Source: Rathayibacter sp. VKM Ac-2856
Lineage (GTDB): Bacteria; Actinomycetota; Actinomycetes; Actinomycetales; Microbacteriaceae
Length of the DNA stretch: 64,000 nt
Direction: 5' to 3'
NCBI RefSeq assembly: GCF_013205055.1
Contig: NZ_JABMLF010000001.1
Location: forward strand, 186,001-250,000
The notes under the pieces were generated by a model that did not search any database, was not told the DNA's origin, and saw only the letters and a list, made by a program, of their open reading frames with translations. Positions 51,175 through 58,823 of this stretch are shown piece after piece. Made by a program: the position numbers and the translations under genes. Positions within the stretch are counted from its first letter, which is position 1. The number at the start of each line of letters is the position of its first letter.

Positions 51175-52358
51175 AGCGGGAGCCCCGTGTACTGCTCGGC
51201 GAGCGAGCGTCGGGCGTGCACCGAGTCGACGACGTAGTCGAGCCGGCCGAGCTGCGCGTGGAAGTCGAACTCGCCGCTCACGGTGACCGGCGGGCGGTGC
51301 AGCAGCTCGGTCATCCAGACGGAGAACTGCTGGACCCGCCACTGCCGCGAGAGCGCCGCGGCCTCGTAGCCGTCGAGGAGCGCGGAGTCGCCCCCGGCCG
51401 CGGCGATCAGCCCGCGCACCAGCAGCACGACGTCGGCGATCGCCGAGTTGAGCCCCTTCGCACCGGTCGGCGGCACGATGTGCCCCGCGTCGCCGACGAG
51501 GAACAGCCTGCCGTGCGCGAGCCGCGACGAGACGAAGCTGCGCATCGGCGTGATCGACTTCTCGGTGATCGGCCCCTCCTGCAGCGTCCAGCCCTCGACG
51601 CCCAGGCGCGTCTGCAGCGCCGCCCAGATCCGCTCGTCGGGCCACGCGGAGATGTCGTCGTCGGGGTCGACCTGGAGGTAGAGCCGCGAGACCGAGCCGC
51701 TGCGCATCGAGTGCATCGCGAAGCCGTCGGCGTGCAGGGCGTAGATCAGCTCGTCGGTCGACGGCGCGACGTCCGCGAGGACGCCGAGCCAGGCGTAGGG
51801 GTAGCTCCGGTCGAGGTCGGCGCGCTCGGGGATGCTGGGCCTGCTGATGCCGTGGAAGCCGTCGGCGCCGACGACGTACTCCGCCTCGAGGCGCTGCTCC
51901 TGCCCGTCGAGGGAGTAGGTCACCACGGGGTGCTCGCCGTCGAGGTCGTGCAGCTCGACGTCGGAGACGCCGTAGCGGATGTCGGTCCCCTCGGCCTCGT
52001 GCGCGGCGATCAGGTCCTTGACGACCTCCTGCTGCCCGTAGACGGTGACCGTCCGGCCGATCAGCTCCTCGAAGTCGACGTGGTGGCGCCGGCTGACCCC
52101 CTGCGCGTCGGGGCCCTGGAGGTAGATGCCGCGGTGGCGCATCCCGTCGCTCGCGATCCGCTCGCCCAGGCCGAGGCCGGTGAGCACATCGACCGAGCTC
52201 TGCTCGAGGACGCCGGCGCGGATCCGCGACAGCACGTAGTCGCGCGAGCGGTTCTCGAGGACGACCGAGTCGATGCCGGCGCGGCGGAGCGCCCAGCTGA
52301 GGAGCAGGCCCGCGGGCCCGGCGCCGATGACGGCGACCTGAGTGGAGTGAGTGGGCAC
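51171..52358 (-). CDS. pobA: 4-hydroxybenzoate 3-monooxygenase
   Basis: A 395-residue flavoprotein, the length of Pseudomonas PobA. GTG 52358 (VPTHSTQVAVIG) follows GCGAGGAA. FAD motifs: VIGAGPAGLLLSWALRRAG, the ribityl/pyrophosphate region LSRIRAGVLEQSSVDVL, GADGFHGISR and FLVGDAGHIVPPTGAKGLN. It hydroxylates 4-hydroxybenzoate to protocatechuate with NAD(P)H and O2. First gene of the coupled pob-pca operon. Confidence 0.92.
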   Translation of the reverse strand: MPTHSTQVAVIGAGPAGLLLSWALRRAGIDSVVLENRSRDYVLSRIRAGVLEQSSVDVLTGLGLGERIASDGMRHRGIYLQGPDAQGVSRRHHVDFEELIGRTVTVYGQQEVVKDLIAAHEAEGTDIRYGVSDVELHDLDGEHPVVTYSLDGQEQRLEAEYVVGADGFHGISRPSIPERADLDRSYPYAWLGVLADVAPSTDELIYALHADGFAMHSMRSGSVSRLYLQVDPDDDISAWPDERIWAALQTRLGVEGWTLQEGPITEKSITPMRSFVSSRLAHGRLFLVGDAGHIVPPTGAKGLNSAIADVVLLVRGLIAAAGGDSALLDGYEAAALSRQWRVQQFSVWMTELLHRPPVTVSGEFDFHAQLGRLDYVVDSVHARRSLAEQYTGLPL

Positions 52359-52426
52359 GGGGTTCCTCGCGACGGTGACAGGGACACCACCATGCTCCGC
52401 ACCGGCGGCCCCGCGGGGAGCGCTGC

Positions 52427-52441
52427 TTCCACTCAGTGGAA
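52427..52441. promoter_or_regulatory. IclR-type operator upstream of pobA
   Basis: TTCCACT-C-AGTGGAA is a perfect 15-base palindrome, about 70 bases before the pobA start and 37 bases after the IclR gene stop. IclR-family PcaR/PobR regulators bind such short palindromes; binding by the adjacent IclR protein is inferred. Confidence 0.55.
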
Positions 52442-52477
52442 AGGACTCGCGATCCCCGCCCTGGGGAGGAGCGTCGC

Positions 52478-53242
52478 TCACGCGACCACCGACCGGCGGT
52501 ACCCCAGCGCGCGGCTCACCCCGGCCGCCGCGGCGCGCACCTCGCGCTCGAGCAGGTCGCCCTGCCGCGGCTCCGAGCCGGTGACGATCGACAGCGCGGC
52601 GACCACGCGGGAGGCGCGGTCGCGGACCGGGGCGGCGATCGAGCTCGTCCCCGCCGTCATCTCCTCCGACGAGTGCGCGACGCCGCTCAGCCGGATCTCC
52701 GCGAGCCGCCGCCGCAGGGCCGCCGGCGAGGTCACCGTCCGCGGCAGGAAGCGCGGCAGATCCCGCGCGACGTACGCGTCCAGGTCGTCGGCGGGCGCGT
52801 GCGCGAGCAGCACCAGCCCGACGCCGGTGCAGTGCAGCGGCAGCCGCGCCCCGACGCTCGACACCACCGGCACGGCCCGGTGCGCCGACAGCTTCTCGAT
52901 GTAGAGCGCCTCCGCTCCGTCGAGCACCGCGAGGTGCACGTGCTGATGCGTCGCCTCGTAGAGGTCCTCGAGGAACGGCAGCGCGATCGCCCGCAGCGAC
53001 CGCGTCGCCGGCACCCGCGTCCCCAGCTCCCAGAGCCGCAGGCCCAGCGTGTACCGTCCGTCGTCGCGGCGGACCAGCCCGCCCCACTCGACGAGCTCCG
53101 CGAGCATCCGGTGCGTGGTCGACACCGGCAGCTCCGCGCGCTCCGCGATCTCCGACAGGCAGAGCGAGGCGCGCGCGTCCGGCTGCGCGAAGACGTCCAG
53201 GATCGACAGCAGCCGGCCCGCGACCGAGATCGGCGCGGCCAC
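52478..53242 (-). CDS. IclR family regulator of the pob/pca operon
   Basis: A 254-residue regulator. N-terminal winged helix-turn-helix (RLLSILDVFAQPDARASLCLSEIAERAELPVSTTHRMLAELVEWG) and C-terminal IclR effector domain (VHLAVLDGAEALYIEKLSA, LPLHCTGVGLVLLAHAP, SIAAPVRDRASRVVAALSIV). It lies directly upstream of pobA on the same strand with the palindrome between them. Likely activates or represses the operon in response to an aromatic acid. Confidence 0.87.
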   Translation of the reverse strand: MAAPISVAGRLLSILDVFAQPDARASLCLSEIAERAELPVSTTHRMLAELVEWGGLVRRDDGRYTLGLRLWELGTRVPATRSLRAIALPFLEDLYEATHQHVHLAVLDGAEALYIEKLSAHRAVPVVSSVGARLPLHCTGVGLVLLAHAPADDLDAYVARDLPRFLPRTVTSPAALRRRLAEIRLSGVAHSSEEMTAGTSSIAAPVRDRASRVVAALSIVTGSEPRQGDLLEREVRAAAAGVSRALGYRRSVVA

Positions 53243-53245
53243 GGC

Positions 53246-54436
53246 TCAGCCCACCGCGGAGAGGACGAGCGCCGAGCCCTGCCCTCCGCCGCCGCAGATG
53301 CCCGCCGCGCCGACCGAACCCGGCCCGAGCGCCGCGAGCCGCCGGGCGAGGTGCCCGACGATGCGCGCGCCGGACGCGCCGATCGGGTGGCCGAGCGCGA
53401 TCGCTCCCCCGTGCGGATTCACGATCGCCGGATCGACGCCGAGGTCGGCGGCCGACTGCACCGCCACCGCCGCGAACGCCTCGTTGATCTCGACCGCGGC
53501 GAGGTTGGCGGCTCCCCACGGCGTCCGCTCCAGCGCGCGGAGAATCGCGGCCGAGGGCTGCGAGTGCAGCGTGAGCCCCGGCCCGGCGACCATCGCGGCC
53601 GCCTCGATCCGGGCCAGCGGGCGGAGTCCGCGGCGGCGCGCCTCCCCCTCCTCCATCAGCACGAGGGCCGCGGCACCGTCGGTGATCTGCGAGGAGTTGC
53701 CGGCCGTGATCGTGCCGTCGGCGGCGAAGGCGGGGCGGAGCGCTGCGAGGCGCTCGGCGGTGGTCTCGGGACGGACTCCGTCGTCTGCGGCGACCACGGA
53801 GGCGTCCCGGCCCGGGGTGGTCACCGGCGCGATCTCCTCGGCCAGCACGTCCGCGGCGGCGGCGGCGCGCGAGTGCGAGGCGGCGGCGAAGGCGTCCTGC
53901 TCGGCGCGGCCGAGACCGAGGCGGCCGTTCTCCTCCTCCGTGGAGGCGCCCATCGAGCGGCGCTCGAACGCGTCGCTCAGGCCGTCGTGCTCCATCGTGT
54001 CGAGCATCGTGACCTCGCCGAAGCGGCGGCCCTGCCGCGAGCCCGTCCAGACGTGCGGGGCGAGCGACATCGACTCCTGCCCGCCGGCCACCGCGACGTC
54101 GACCTCGCCGAGCACGATCCGCCGCGCGGCGTCCGCCACCGCCTCCGCCCCGGAGAGACAGACGGCGTTGAGCGTCATCGCCGGGACGTGCAGCGGGATC
54201 CCCGCGCCCCGGGCGGTCTGCCGCGCCGGATTCTGCCCGGCGCCGGCCTGCAGCACCTGGCCCATCAGCACGACCTCGACGTCCTCGGGCGCGACGCCGG
54301 AGCGCTCGAGCGCGGCCGAGACGGCGTGCGCTCCGAGCGCGGTCGCCGGCAGCGCGGCGAAGCGGCCGAGGTACCGGGCGAACGGGGTGCGGGCGTAGCC
54401 GACCACGACGGCGCGGCGGGGGTGGGTGGTGATCAT
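53246..54436 (-). CDS. Acetyl-CoA acyltransferase (thiolase)
   Basis: A 396-residue thiolase. Nucleophile Cys in LNAVCLSGAEAV, GGQESMS, His in LGHPIGASGARIV, and ICGGGGQGSA at the C-terminus. Distinct in sequence from pcaF. It ends 4 bases before the IclR start codon, so the two may be co-transcribed. It may act in beta-oxidation of aromatic side chains or as a second 3-oxoadipyl-CoA thiolase. Confidence 0.85.
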   Translation of the reverse strand: MITTHPRRAVVVGYARTPFARYLGRFAALPATALGAHAVSAALERSGVAPEDVEVVLMGQVLQAGAGQNPARQTARGAGIPLHVPAMTLNAVCLSGAEAVADAARRIVLGEVDVAVAGGQESMSLAPHVWTGSRQGRRFGEVTMLDTMEHDGLSDAFERRSMGASTEEENGRLGLGRAEQDAFAAASHSRAAAAADVLAEEIAPVTTPGRDASVVAADDGVRPETTAERLAALRPAFAADGTITAGNSSQITDGAAALVLMEEGEARRRGLRPLARIEAAAMVAGPGLTLHSQPSAAILRALERTPWGAANLAAVEINEAFAAVAVQSAADLGVDPAIVNPHGGAIALGHPIGASGARIVGHLARRLAALGPGSVGAAGICGGGGQGSALVLSAVG

Positions 54437-54666
54437 CGGCGATCCTCCGGTCGAGCTGGGCTCCCCTCATCCTCGTCAGATGCGGAGCTCCTGCGAAGAC
54501 GCGATCGGTGATGACGCGCTTCCGCCCGGTGGATGCGCACGGGCTCGCCGCCGCCGTCCTCCCGGCCCCGTCCGCTCCGTCCGGGGCGCGGGACCGGCGC
54601 GACGCCCGCGGGAGGAACCCCGCGCTACCGTGGGCTCGGCGCATCGATGCGCCCCGAGGAGGAATC

Positions 54667-54705
54667 GTGAGCACCCGATCGTGGGCACCGGACGTGCGCG
54701 CATGA
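54667..54705 (+). CDS. 12-codon leader ORF overlapping the LysR start
   Basis: GAGGAGGAAT, the best ribosome-binding site in the region, precedes GTG 54667. The frame (MSTRSWAPDVRA) stops at TGA 54703-54705, overlapping ATG 54702 of the LysR gene as ATGA. The LysR ATG lacks its own ribosome-binding site. Either a coupling leader peptide or the sign of a one-base frameshift at the LysR N-terminus. Confidence 0.4.
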   Translation: MSTRSWAPDVRA

Positions 54706-55628
54706 GCACCGGGCGGATGAGTCCGCGCCCCGACATGAACCTGCTGGTGGTGCTCGACGCCCTGCTCTCCGAGCGCAGCGTCACCCGCGCCGCCCAGAGT
54801 CTTGGCCTCAGCCAGCCGGCGGTGAGCGCCTCCCTCGCGCGGCTGCGGATCCACTTCGACGACGAGATCCTCACCCGCGTCGGCAACACCTACCGGTTGA
54901 CTCCCCTCGCGATCCGCCTGATCGATCAGACCAGCTCGGCGCTCGAGGCGACCCGCTCGGTCTTCTCGACCGCCGCCCTCTTCGACCCCGCGACCTCCTC
55001 GCGCGAGTTCAGCCTCTACGGCTCCGACTACGCGTTCGCCATCGTCGGCAGCTGCGTCTCCCTCGCCGTCCGCGAGAGCGCCCCGCAGGTCCGCTTCCGC
55101 TTCGCCCTGCACAACCCGGCGATCGTCGAGGACCCGATGAACACCCTCCGCAACGTCGACGGGATGCTCCTCCCCCGCGGCTTCGCGAGCGACCTGCCCT
55201 CGATGGACCTCTACGAGGACGACTGGCTGGCCGTGATCTGGTCGGGCAACGACACCGTCGGCGAGGCTCTGACGCTGGAGGACCTGCACCGGCTGCCGTG
55301 GGTGTTCACCTACAAGACGCGCAGCGCCTTCACCGCGGCGTCCCGGCAGCTGGAGACCATCGGCATCGAGCCGCGCGTGGACGTGGTGGTCGAGGGCTTC
55401 CTGGCGCTGCCGTACTTCATCGTCGGGACCGACCGCATCGGCATCGTGCAGAAGCGGCTGGCGGACCGGATGCTCGCCGCCGGCGACCTGCGCGTGCTGC
55501 CCCTGCCGTTCGACGCGCTGCGCCTCTCCGGCGCGCTCTGGTGGCACCCGATGCACAACGACGACCCGGGCCACCAGTGGATGCGGCAGCAGTTCCGGCG
55601 GCACGGCCGGAGCGTCGACGGCGAGTGA
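54702..55628 (+). CDS. LysR family transcriptional regulator
   Basis: A 308-residue regulator. N-terminal helix-turn-helix MNLLVVLDALLSERSVTRAAQSLGLSQPAVSASLARLRIHF (from about residue 11), of the NodD/PcpR-like subgroup, then a periplasmic-binding-like effector domain (FSLYGSDYAFAIV, MLLPRGFASDLPSM, GTDRIGIVQKRLADRM). It is divergent from the thiolase gene and adjacent to the aromatic clusters, so it may regulate the thiolase or the right-edge operon. Confidence 0.85.
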   Translation: MSTGRMSPRPDMNLLVVLDALLSERSVTRAAQSLGLSQPAVSASLARLRIHFDDEILTRVGNTYRLTPLAIRLIDQTSSALEATRSVFSTAALFDPATSSREFSLYGSDYAFAIVGSCVSLAVRESAPQVRFRFALHNPAIVEDPMNTLRNVDGMLLPRGFASDLPSMDLYEDDWLAVIWSGNDTVGEALTLEDLHRLPWVFTYKTRSAFTAASRQLETIGIEPRVDVVVEGFLALPYFIVGTDRIGIVQKRLADRMLAAGDLRVLPLPFDALRLSGALWWHPMHNDDPGHQWMRQQFRRHGRSVDGE

Positions 55629-55724
55629 TGACGCTATTAATAACGCCTGATGCACTGAAGTGAATTTTTCTACGGGACAGAGATTGCGGCGACCTTTGTG
55701 CGCTGCAGCAGACATGAAGTGGCT

Positions 55725-56483
55725 TTACTGGTCGGGGTTTCGCACAAGAACGGCAACTGTAGAGATGATCGTCGCGAGCGAAGCGGCAGCGGCCAAAACC
55801 GATGATGCAAACTGCTCAGGGGCGAAGTAGGTTACGCTACCGATTGCAACCGCGCTCCCAGCCGATATGATCCAAAATCGGCGCCGATGTATTGTTCCTT
55901 TGTTGATTCTACGAGTGGCTCCTCGAATCAACCGAGAGTGCGAAAGATCGATGTATTGAAAATCCTGAACTTCAAGATTCGGTAAGAGATCCTCCTCGCC
56001 GAAGCTGAGATTTTTCAACATCTCTAAGGAATAGATGGGACAACCACCTCGTGAAACAATCCACGCGACGGCCCCAGCTAACGCAGTATTCTTGCACGCC
56101 GTGACGTCAAACGCTGTGCGGTCCGACCAGTATTTTCGAAGAAAGCCTTCGAGATCGTCTTGCTCGACCGAGATGAAAGTAAATTCTAATGATCCCCACT
56201 CGATCTTGCGGAAAAACTTACTCATTCTACTCGGTCGTTTCAGAGCAGAGGGCTCTACAGTGGCATCAGACGCGGCAAGGTACCGCGAGTCCTTCAAGGC
56301 GGCTACGAAGGAGGTCAGATCAATTTGTAGTTCTGTAGCTCGCTCTGCAGAAGTTTGCCCATGACTCCCGCTGATCGTCGCAATCACATACTCTCTTACA
56401 CCCAGAAGCGCATTATGCGCGATTATGTTGAAATAGACGTCTGGTCTCTGTGAGCTTGCCAAAATTACGAGCTTTTCATACAT
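55725..56483 (-). CDS. Putative membrane effector with CARF-like domain, partner of mCpol
   Basis: A 252-residue protein. I place the start at ATG 56483, which overlaps the end of the mCpol gene by 8 bases; a longer frame to 56555 only reads mCpol DNA in another frame. The soluble N-terminal part contains FDVTACKNTALAGAVAWIVS and GCPIYSLEM (125-155), which resembles the D-x-T-G-G-T-K-type ligand loop and following helix of CARF nucleotide-sensor domains. The C-terminus has two hydrophobic helices (about 203-219 and 225-247). Base composition is much AT-richer than the rest of the window. Likely a nucleotide-gated membrane effector of the mCpol enzyme; the domain call is from pattern only. Confidence 0.6.
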   Translation of the reverse strand: MYEKLVILASSQRPDVYFNIIAHNALLGVREYVIATISGSHGQTSAERATELQIDLTSFVAALKDSRYLAASDATVEPSALKRPSRMSKFFRKIEWGSLEFTFISVEQDDLEGFLRKYWSDRTAFDVTACKNTALAGAVAWIVSRGGCPIYSLEMLKNLSFGEEDLLPNLEVQDFQYIDLSHSRLIRGATRRINKGTIHRRRFWIISAGSAVAIGSVTYFAPEQFASSVLAAAASLATIISTVAVLVRNPDQ

Positions 56484-56862
56484 CTCGTCCGCCAAAGGTT
56501 TGATTTTTTCCTTGCAGCTTTGCGAGTCGCAGATTAAGCGAAGCTTCGCTCGCACTTCGCCCGACCCCGCAAGAGATACTTATTCCAGACCGAGCCGCAA
56601 AGGCTAAGCGAAGTTGATCGAATATATCGTTATCCACGATCTCAGAAAGCCGAGCGAGGACTTCATCGCCAGCAGAAAAAATGAGTTCGGCATCGAACCG
56701 AACTTGTAGCTTCCTAGAGAGTTCCATGCGAGCGTCCGAAACACTGGTGCTGATTGCGGCTGCTGCTTCAACATCATCACTCAGAAGACAAAGCTCGATC
56801 TTTGCGCCAACATCGTCGCCGTCGAAATATACGAAAGATTCTTGCTTTTGCGCTTCGATCAC
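56476..56862 (-). CDS. mCpol (minimal CRISPR polymerase) cyclic-nucleotide synthase
   Basis: A 128-residue protein that matches the mCpol domain over its whole length. Metal-binding FVYFDGDDVGAKIE (D14-G-D16), the second acidic turn FSAGDEVLARL (G65-D66-E67, corresponding to GGDD of Cas10 palm domains) and C-terminal ISCGVGRSASEASLNLRLAK then GKN (99-120). mCpol proteins are stand-alone Cas10-like palm enzymes that make cyclic dinucleotides in anti-phage systems (Panoptes, in recent literature). GTG start at 56862 without a ribosome-binding site; TAGTGT lies 7-12 bases upstream, suggesting a leaderless mRNA. It overlaps the membrane-effector gene. Confidence 0.8.
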   Translation of the reverse strand: MIEAQKQESFVYFDGDDVGAKIELCLLSDDVEAAAAISTSVSDARMELSRKLQVRFDAELIFSAGDEVLARLSEIVDNDIFDQLRLAFAARSGISISCGVGRSASEASLNLRLAKLQGKNQTFGGRDV

Positions 56863-57099
56863 GGATCTACACTAGCTGAAGCTGGCTCCGAACTCTGCCG
56901 CCGAGAGCTCTGGTACGTACTGCAGTGCAATTTAGACGTTGCGTCTCGCCTGAATCCTACTCAGTTCTATATGACGTTTCGACGCATGCTGATAGTCACC
57001 CGATTGGTCGCCTTGACCCGCATTTAGCTAATCGCAGCGGAATCACGACGAATACTTTTCGTTTCAGCGACGTAAATCTCAAGTGCGGTTTGCTAGCCA
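56863..57099. promoter_or_regulatory. Upstream region of mCpol
   Basis: 237 bases without a convincing frame on either strand, between the coiled-coil membrane-protein gene and mCpol (same strand). On the minus strand TAGTGT just before the GTG is a -10-like element. No CRISPR-type direct repeats are present. Confidence 0.4.
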
Positions 57100-58047
57100 T
57101 TAGACATAGACATTTATCAGAACACCGACAACTATTTCAAGCAATAGCACTCCCAGAACGCCGAGTGCCGCAGCCCCCTTCGGCTTTGACCCGCCGTCCG
57201 TTACCTCAAATGTGGGGACTATCCGTCTAATGATGAACTGACCCCAGACTCCCGAAGTCAGAACGACTAGCCAAATTGCGATAGTAAGGATCAGCCCAGA
57301 TTCACTATCGGGAGCGACAGCATGCAGGGCGGTAGCGCCTAAAATCGATGTGGCCAGAACCGTCGCCATAGAACCCCAGATTCCTCGAATGCGGCTCCAC
57401 CACGCCACGGATTTGGAAATTTCCTCAGAGATGGACGCAAACGTCGATGTCGTCCAGTCTTCAGGACCTCCTACGGATAGTTGAAGTTCGGAGCGCGTGA
57501 CTGTTACGATTATTTTCTCATCACTGCCGTAAGCATCTGGGCCTGTGATGACAAAACTCCCAAGAGTCCGTGAGTCAAACTTACCCGCGAGCATTTCTAC
57601 GTCACCGCGATGCTCTACGCTTCCGGTAGGCGTATACATTCTCACACCAATGGAATACTTTTCGGTAGCCAAAGTGCCCGCATCCTCGAGGGCCTGCTGT
57701 GCGTCAGTCACCTGAACGCGCTTGGCTTTAACTCCTTTCGTCGATTCGATAACTTCCTTGCGCATGTACGCAAGTATTGGGGGGACCGTCGCACCAGCAT
57801 CGTCCGAGTCGTACTCCTCGGTTGCTTCGGTGACGCGTTGTTCAACTGACTCAAGCTCTCTCGTCGCACGGACAAGATCATTTTCGGCGCTCGCTAGACG
57901 CTCTGCCGGCCAACGTTGATCTGCCTCAACCAAACGCTTCACTGCGGGTTCAATTGCCTTGTCGATCGACTCAAGTAGTAGTCGCAAATCGCGGCGTGTT
58001 CCCGCCCAAGCATTCCATTTCTTAGTTTTTGTCGACTTTGTTACCAA
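57100..58047 (-). CDS. Hypothetical coiled-coil membrane protein in the mCpol island
   Basis: A 315-residue protein. A TTG start at 58047 is supported by AAAGGA seven bases upstream. Residues ~45-125 form a charged helical/coiled-coil region (ENDLVRATRELESVEQRVTEA), followed by a beta-rich domain (YSIGVRMYTPTG, GSFVITGPDAYGSDEKIIVTV, LSVGGPEDWTTSTFASI) and three C-terminal membrane helices. AT-rich like its neighbours. No family recognised. It might be a further defence component or an independent cargo gene. Confidence 0.6.
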   Translation of the reverse strand: MVTKSTKTKKWNAWAGTRRDLRLLLESIDKAIEPAVKRLVEADQRWPAERLASAENDLVRATRELESVEQRVTEATEEYDSDDAGATVPPILAYMRKEVIESTKGVKAKRVQVTDAQQALEDAGTLATEKYSIGVRMYTPTGSVEHRGDVEMLAGKFDSRTLGSFVITGPDAYGSDEKIIVTVTRSELQLSVGGPEDWTTSTFASISEEISKSVAWWSRIRGIWGSMATVLATSILGATALHAVAPDSESGLILTIAIWLVVLTSGVWGQFIIRRIVPTFEVTDGGSKPKGAAALGVLGVLLLEIVVGVLINVYV

Positions 58048-58823
58048 TTGAACATCCTTTGTTCATTACTTTGATCGGTGGAAGATAAAGCCGACTGCTC
58101 ATTGTTGGTTTTTCTCATATCGACCAGATGCTAAAGCCCATTTTGGGTGTCTGACGACCGGCGGCCGCACCAAGAATAGACCTTGCTGTGTCTACGATGA
58201 TCACAACGTCTCGTATGCATAGCAAGTCTCGCGGGCGCTAAAACTGCAATCGCAGAATGAACTTCGCTCAACATGCGCTCAAGGCGCGACTCTTCGGCTT
58301 ACCTCGACTCCTCACTTACTCGAACGCAGTCAACCTCCGCTGTTTGCGGCGTTCCGCGGCTCGTCATGTCCTCTGTCGACAACGAAGATCCGGCTGCTGC
58401 CACGCTGCGGTCGCCACATGACGAGTCGGGCCGTAAAATCGCACGCTGGTACGGAACGTCATGCCGTGGCAGCTCGGCGGCGAGGCAACGCCGACGGCAC
58501 GGGATGTGCCAGAGGGTGCGACGGAGTTGCACCGGCTCGTGCTCTTGCTATTGCACATGCGGATGGTCGTCAACGCCAGCAGCGTGCCGAAGCAGGCCTG
58601 GGCCGCGAACGTCGCTCCACCCCTGGCCGACATACGGATGGTCATTGGCTCCGGGGCGCCGGCGCGGGGCACTACGAATCAGCCGAGCGGAGCGGGACCA
58701 GCGTCCATTCGTCGCCGCTGCGGATGTCGATACTCCTCGATTGGACAGTCTCCGTTGCTCTGATGCCTGAATAGCAGCAGAAATGGGCCAGTGGCGAGGT
58801 CGCCCGGAGCGCAGGAGCGCGGG
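58048..58823. other. Right flank of the AT-rich island, no gene recognised
   Basis: The first 200 bases are AT-rich and hold the promoter of the coiled-coil gene. From about 58260 the sequence is again GC-rich, with short frames on both strands (for example a plus-strand frame 58461-58763 with a hydrophobic LVLLLLHMRMVV segment), none with recognisable homology or a ribosome-binding site. No tRNA, integrase or direct repeat marking an attachment site is visible. It may contain decayed genes from the aromatic cluster. Confidence 0.4.

Noticed and set aside
52359-55715. Minus-strand frame continuing upstream of pobA to 55715
   Set aside because: It runs antisense through the LysR gene and out of frame through the thiolase and IclR genes. 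The GTG at 52358 with GAGGAA upstream is the natural pobA start.
55725-56555. Longer form of the CARF-like gene starting at 56555
   Set aside because: The first 24 codons would overlap the conserved C-terminal GVGR...GKN region of mCpol in another frame; the 8-base overlap at ATG 56483 is more natural.
58461-58763. 100-codon plus-strand frame with a hydrophobic segment
   Set aside because: No ribosome-binding site, no recognisable family, and the other frames are equally open in this GC-rich stretch.
55629-58823. CRISPR array near the mCpol gene
   Set aside because: No regularly spaced direct repeats are present; mCpol works without CRISPR arrays.
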